Assembly: GCF_000711695.1 (NCBI RefSeq)
Contig: NW_013547015.1
Span: 62,001 to 126,000 of the forward strand
DNA from: Tilletiaria anomala UBC 951
Lineage: Eukaryota > Basidiomycota > Exobasidiomycetes > Georgefischeriales > Tilletiariaceae
Reading direction: 5' to 3'
DNA: 64,000 bases
Shown here piece by piece: positions 60,601-64,000 of the stretch (positions are counted from its first letter, which is position 1; every line of letters starts with the position of its first letter). Both the position numbers and the translations under genes were made by a program. Below the pieces are notes generated by a model. The model worked only from the letters and a program-made list of their open reading frames with translations. It made no database searches and had not been told where the DNA came from.

Positions 60601-62354
60601 ACGACGGAGACGTTCCTCAAAGCAGGGCGAATGTTCAGAGAGTTGCTGTCGATCGAGAAGCGCGTCGACATGTACATCGACGCACTGCGCAAGGAGGAGC
60701 TCAAGGAAACAGAGTGCGCGTCCGACTTTCAGCGCTTCATCCATCAGCTCGAAGAATTCTCCTTTACTGTCAGCGAAGATGCTGGCGACGCAGACCTGTC
60801 AGCGAAAGAAGTCGGCAGTGCCACTCTCTTTGAGCACGATCTGGACACGCTCTACGCCGCGCTAGGCTTCACGAAGCAGACTCTAGCAGCCCTGCACGTC
60901 GATGCCAGTATTGAATGGGAGCTGGGCGGCAAGACAGCTGACGACGCGATCTTCACACCACTTCAAACACTCATTGACAATTTGAAGGCTGCCAAGGTGC
61001 CAGCACGAAAGCTCTTGCGGCGCCTCGAAGTCCTATATTCCAGTAACGAAGCTGTCAAGATGGAAGCTATAATGGCGCTGCCTGGTTTGGGCCACACCAG
61101 CTCTCAGCTTGTGACGTTTGCCTCCCAATTGGCGGTCAAGTCGAATGCCTATGTTCACGAGGTCCGCACCGCCAAGATGCCTTTCATGCTGTCGACCTTC
61201 TTGCGCTTGGTATCCGACGCGACCAGTGAAGGCTTGTCCATGAGTGACCATGAGCCATGGGAGACTTCTTTGACCTGGACTGTTCAGCTGGCCAGCAAGG
61301 TCTCCTCCCTCTTGAGCACAGCTTTGGAACATGAGAACACTATCTCAAGTGAGTACTCTCGTCCGCTGGATGAAGGCGTCATCATCTGATTAATCTTTTC
61401 TGCCTGTCAGTTGTCGGTGACGGACCATGGATCGCGCGTGTTCTACAGGTCAAGGCCGACGCGTCGCGCAACCTTGACGTGGAGCGGCAGGTCGCAAAGC
61501 TGCAGGATGAGGCCAGAGATCTGTATCGTGAAATCAGGTCACGAGACGAACGCTTGCAGGAGGAAGCCATCAAGGTCGAAAGACTTGGTCGTCAGCTGAA
61601 GGCAAGTAAGGAACAGGCTGATCAGATCCTCAGTTTGCGCCATGACCTTGGGGAGACGCAGAAACAGTCCAAGGCCTATCAAGAGGCCAACGAGACGATG
61701 CAAGGCGACATTGACAATCTGGAGAAGCTTGTACAACGACTGCAGAAGCAGCTGCCTTCCGCACAGGCAGAACAGACCGAAGCCGGAAACGCCAGCAACC
61801 GCATTGAGGACATGCCGAACCTTGCCGGAGCCAACTACGAAACAGCATATCTTGTGGATCAATTGAAGTCACTTCGCGGAGCTGTCAAGTACCTCGTCGG
61901 CGAGAACGCCTATTTGAAGAGTGTAGATTTGCTGCGCGAGTTTGCGTTACTTCCGCCGCTGAACTCAGTAGCTTCAGAAGTGCAAGAGGAAAGCGCAGCT
62001 TCCCGAAGGAAGGAAAATGGTGTGCCAGTACCCTTAGATGCGGGTGACAACGACATCCCCGATCTGCACTCAGCCTTACTCAGGGTTAAGGCGCTTCGCA
62101 GCAAAGCGCTCCACATGGCGGCCTCACCGAAACTCACTGACATTTCCTTCAGAACGGCGTCGAACGAAAGCGCCGCGCCGAAGAAATGGACGCCAGCCGC
62201 ACTTTCGCCCGCACATCAATATGCCGCACAAAGGCGAGCCATGCTACAGGTGCAAAGGGATGTGCAGAAGCTTAACGACAAAGTGAAGCGTCGCTGGGTC
62301 ACACCGCGCGCGCATTCGATGGAGCACACCCTTCTGCTCGGCGGGTTTGCATAA
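57641..62354 (+). CDS. NIP100: Dynactin large subunit p150Glued
   Basis: The largest dynactin subunit, linking cytoplasmic dynein to microtubules and cargo. Exons 57641-58114, 58184-59255, 59321-61348 and 61411-62354 give 1505 aa. The CAP-Gly domain is at residues about 10-80 (GTVMFNGKTGFSIGSWVGIC, LDEPNGKNDGSVHG, YFDAPPNHGVFVRPSQV). A basic Ser/Pro/Ala/Thr/Arg-rich region follows to about residue 380, matching the microtubule-binding stretch of p150. Long coiled coils cover residues about 470-740 (the dynein-interacting CC1 region). The conserved dynactin domain follows (YLPSIFFEQDADAVNSLLFF, IGHKADVIKVVVETSHDIQN), then a second coiled coil in the last exon (VERQVAKLQDEARDLYREIR) and a C-terminal helical region. 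Its length is near filamentous-fungal homologues (about 1,300 aa). Convergent with the DMT gene, 56 bp away. Confidence 0.95.
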
Positions 62355-62410
62355 GGACGTTGTCATGAGATTGAGACACACCTGTACCATACACATTACA
62401 ATATGCTACA

Positions 62411-64000
62411 TTATTGCACATGTCGCGCGCGGCTTTCGCCAAAGATGAGAACAACGAATCCGCAACCGATGAAGATGCAGCCGATCAGAGAAAGTACCTT
62501 GAGCTGTCTACCAAGAAGAACGTCCGCGATCTCCACAAGTACCGTTGTCAAGAGGCAAGACACGGAAGCCAACACCGGTCCCCAAATGCTCAAGAGGATC
62601 ATAAAGCAGGCATTGAAGAAGACCCCGCAGATGGCAACAATAGCTAGAGAAGCTACGGTCGCAAAATTGTAAGGCCATTCGAAGGGCTCCCAACCCGCAA
62701 AGTGCGCAATGACCACGCCCAGCCATAACGATAGGGCTGTTACGAGGCCGATGCCGCTGGTCATGATGTTAGAATGCATGCCCCATGGAAGCGGAGGTGG
62801 CACGTCGTCGAGCAGACGTTTTCGGCCATTCGTGTGCATGGGCGTGGAAAACGCCGAATGTTGTTTTAATCGAGTGCGTGAGCTCGTCCGCGAAAGCCGG
62901 GTCGTGCCGCCGGTCGAGAGCTGGGCTAATTCTGCTTCATCCAACTCGCTCTCTGATTCAGAGGAAAAGTCATCGGCTTCGCGCGAATATGTAGTCGGAC
63001 CACTGCTGTTCTTGTTGCTTCCGGCCTGCTTGGCCTGCTTCTCTGTGTCCTCGTCGCCGTCGAACGATGATCGGCTTGAGGTGGAACGTGATTGCGATGG
63101 CGACGTTCCCGTCGCCTGGTAATTGGTGTCTCCGCTGAGAGCATTGCCTTCGGCTTGATCTTCATGCCGGCTCAATCCATCTGCGGCGTTGACAGGGCGG
63201 TACTCGATGGAGCTTTGGTGGCCGCGGCTTCTCCGGTGGCCGCCGGCAAGTGCGCCGCCCTTGCCATAAAGTTGAAGTTGTAGCTCTTCGTCTGGCAGCG
63301 TACCGACGAGCTTAAAAACAATCTCGTAGAGACCCATAGTAACAGCGCCGAGCAGAGCGAGCATGTCGCCAACGAAAGGATGTGGGAGCTCCGCAACAGC
63401 GGCTGTGTCTGGCTTTCCTTTCACTGGGTCCAAGAGTCGAGGCGCCTTCTTGTGCTCTGCGCCACCGTATGACACAACAATGACGCCCCCAACGGCGAGC
63501 AAGACAGAGACGACTTTGTACTGGACAGAAGATAAATGTGAATATGCGTGGTCTGGAATCAGTGATTGACCAAGTGGTCAAACTCACTGCTTGCCAGCGG
63601 TCGCCAAGGAACCATACACTAAAGACAAGTGCCGAGACCGCAAAACAATTGTACAAGGCAGTAATATCTGCCATGCTCGTCAGGGGTACAGCGGCGTACC
63701 TGTGCCGCATCGAAAGCGTCAATACACCATTGAATATGCCTTCGTCTCCGCGATACTTACCAGCTGAGTGCGGGGACGGTAATGCCGATCGTCAACAGCG
63801 CCAGGATAGACAAAATCCTGAATGCATCGAACCCGCACCATCCATTGAAAGAGCTCCTGATGCGCCATAGGGTGCTTTCAGCAACCACTTCGTGCTGTAT
63901 TGGCGAAGGTAGCGAGAGCCCACTGTCCTCTTGGCCTCCCTGCAGCAGAGAGCTGCGAATCGTGCGGGACTCTGTCTGCCATCTCAGATTCTCTACGATC
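62411..64000 (-). CDS. DMT-superfamily membrane transporter, 5' partial
   Basis: Exons 63520-62411, 63699-63588 and from 63761 to the right edge are in phase, and the frame is open to base 64000, so the N-terminus is outside. The visible part has about 490 residues. Membrane segments include FRILSILALLTIGITVPALS, TALYNCFAVSALVFSVWFLG, VVSVLLAVGGVIVVSYGG, and in the last part IMTSGIGLVTALSLWLGVVI, SLAIVAICGVFFNACFMILL and LSLIGCIFIGCGFVVLIFGE. The VLASVSCLLTTVLVEIADVL segment is typical of the EamA/SLC35F-like group (yeast YML018c relatives). A hydrophilic Ser/Gly-rich loop of ~150 residues separates the two halves. The substrate cannot be told from sequence; vacuolar or Golgi location is usual. 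Confidence 0.85.

Overview
The window is nuclear DNA of a filamentous or yeast-like dikaryotic fungus. The gene set is fungal: a PHO81/NUC-2 phosphate sensor, the CCH1 calcium channel, squalene epoxidase ERG1, riboflavin reductase RIB7, mitochondrial nuclease NUC1 and a cell-wall exo-1,3-glucanase. Genes carry few introns, mostly 57-110 nt, with GTRNGN donors. GC is moderately high, and coding regions use many GCG/CGC/CTC codons. This fits a basidiomycete, most likely in Ustilaginomycotina, but that placement is an inference from style and not from a marker gene.

Layout, left to right: (1) 3' part of PHO81 on +, convergent with a small unrecognised gene on -. (2) A nine-exon CCH1 on -, filling 4.9-12.6 kb, divergent from a RING-finger E3 gene on +. 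(3) A membrane-anchored GH5 exo-1,3-glucanase on +, then a long gene-poor stretch ending in a decayed secreted carbohydrate-binding-like gene (20.4-21.75 kb). (4) PDA1 on -, divergent from NUC1 on +. (5) A charged/RS-rich nuclear-type protein on -, the ribosome-biogenesis nuclease RRP17/NOL12 on +, an unrecognised protein on - and a CaM-kinase on -. (6) Mitochondrial seryl-tRNA synthetase fused in one frame to a DUF1279/FAM210-like membrane domain, then ERG1 and ALG3, all on -. (7) TFIIH/CAK subunit TFB3 on +, a hypothetical Ser-rich protein on +, and phosphoserine aminotransferase on +. (8) A VTT/DedA membrane protein on -, a Pumilio-family RNA-binding protein on +, RIB7 on -, dynactin p150Glued on +, and the 3' part of a DMT-superfamily transporter on -.

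These are independent housekeeping and signalling genes, not a pathway cluster, and I see no transposon, CRISPR, rRNA or convincing tRNA. Loose functional links are calcium entry with CaMK, and mitochondrial function (PDA1, NUC1, SerRS-DUF1279). Several neighbours are tightly convergent: dynactin/DMT 56 bp apart, PUF/RIB7 134 bp, SER1/VTT 136 bp.

The observations most worth a second look are the SerRS-DUF1279 fusion, a 72-nt stop-free intron inside the RING finger of TFB3, the decayed CBM-like gene, an overlapping upstream ORF on the RING E3 gene, and the Asn-Glu-Glu-Glu pore of CCH1. Exon boundaries were read by eye from splice consensus, frame and family similarity; they are consistent in phase but not confirmed by transcripts.
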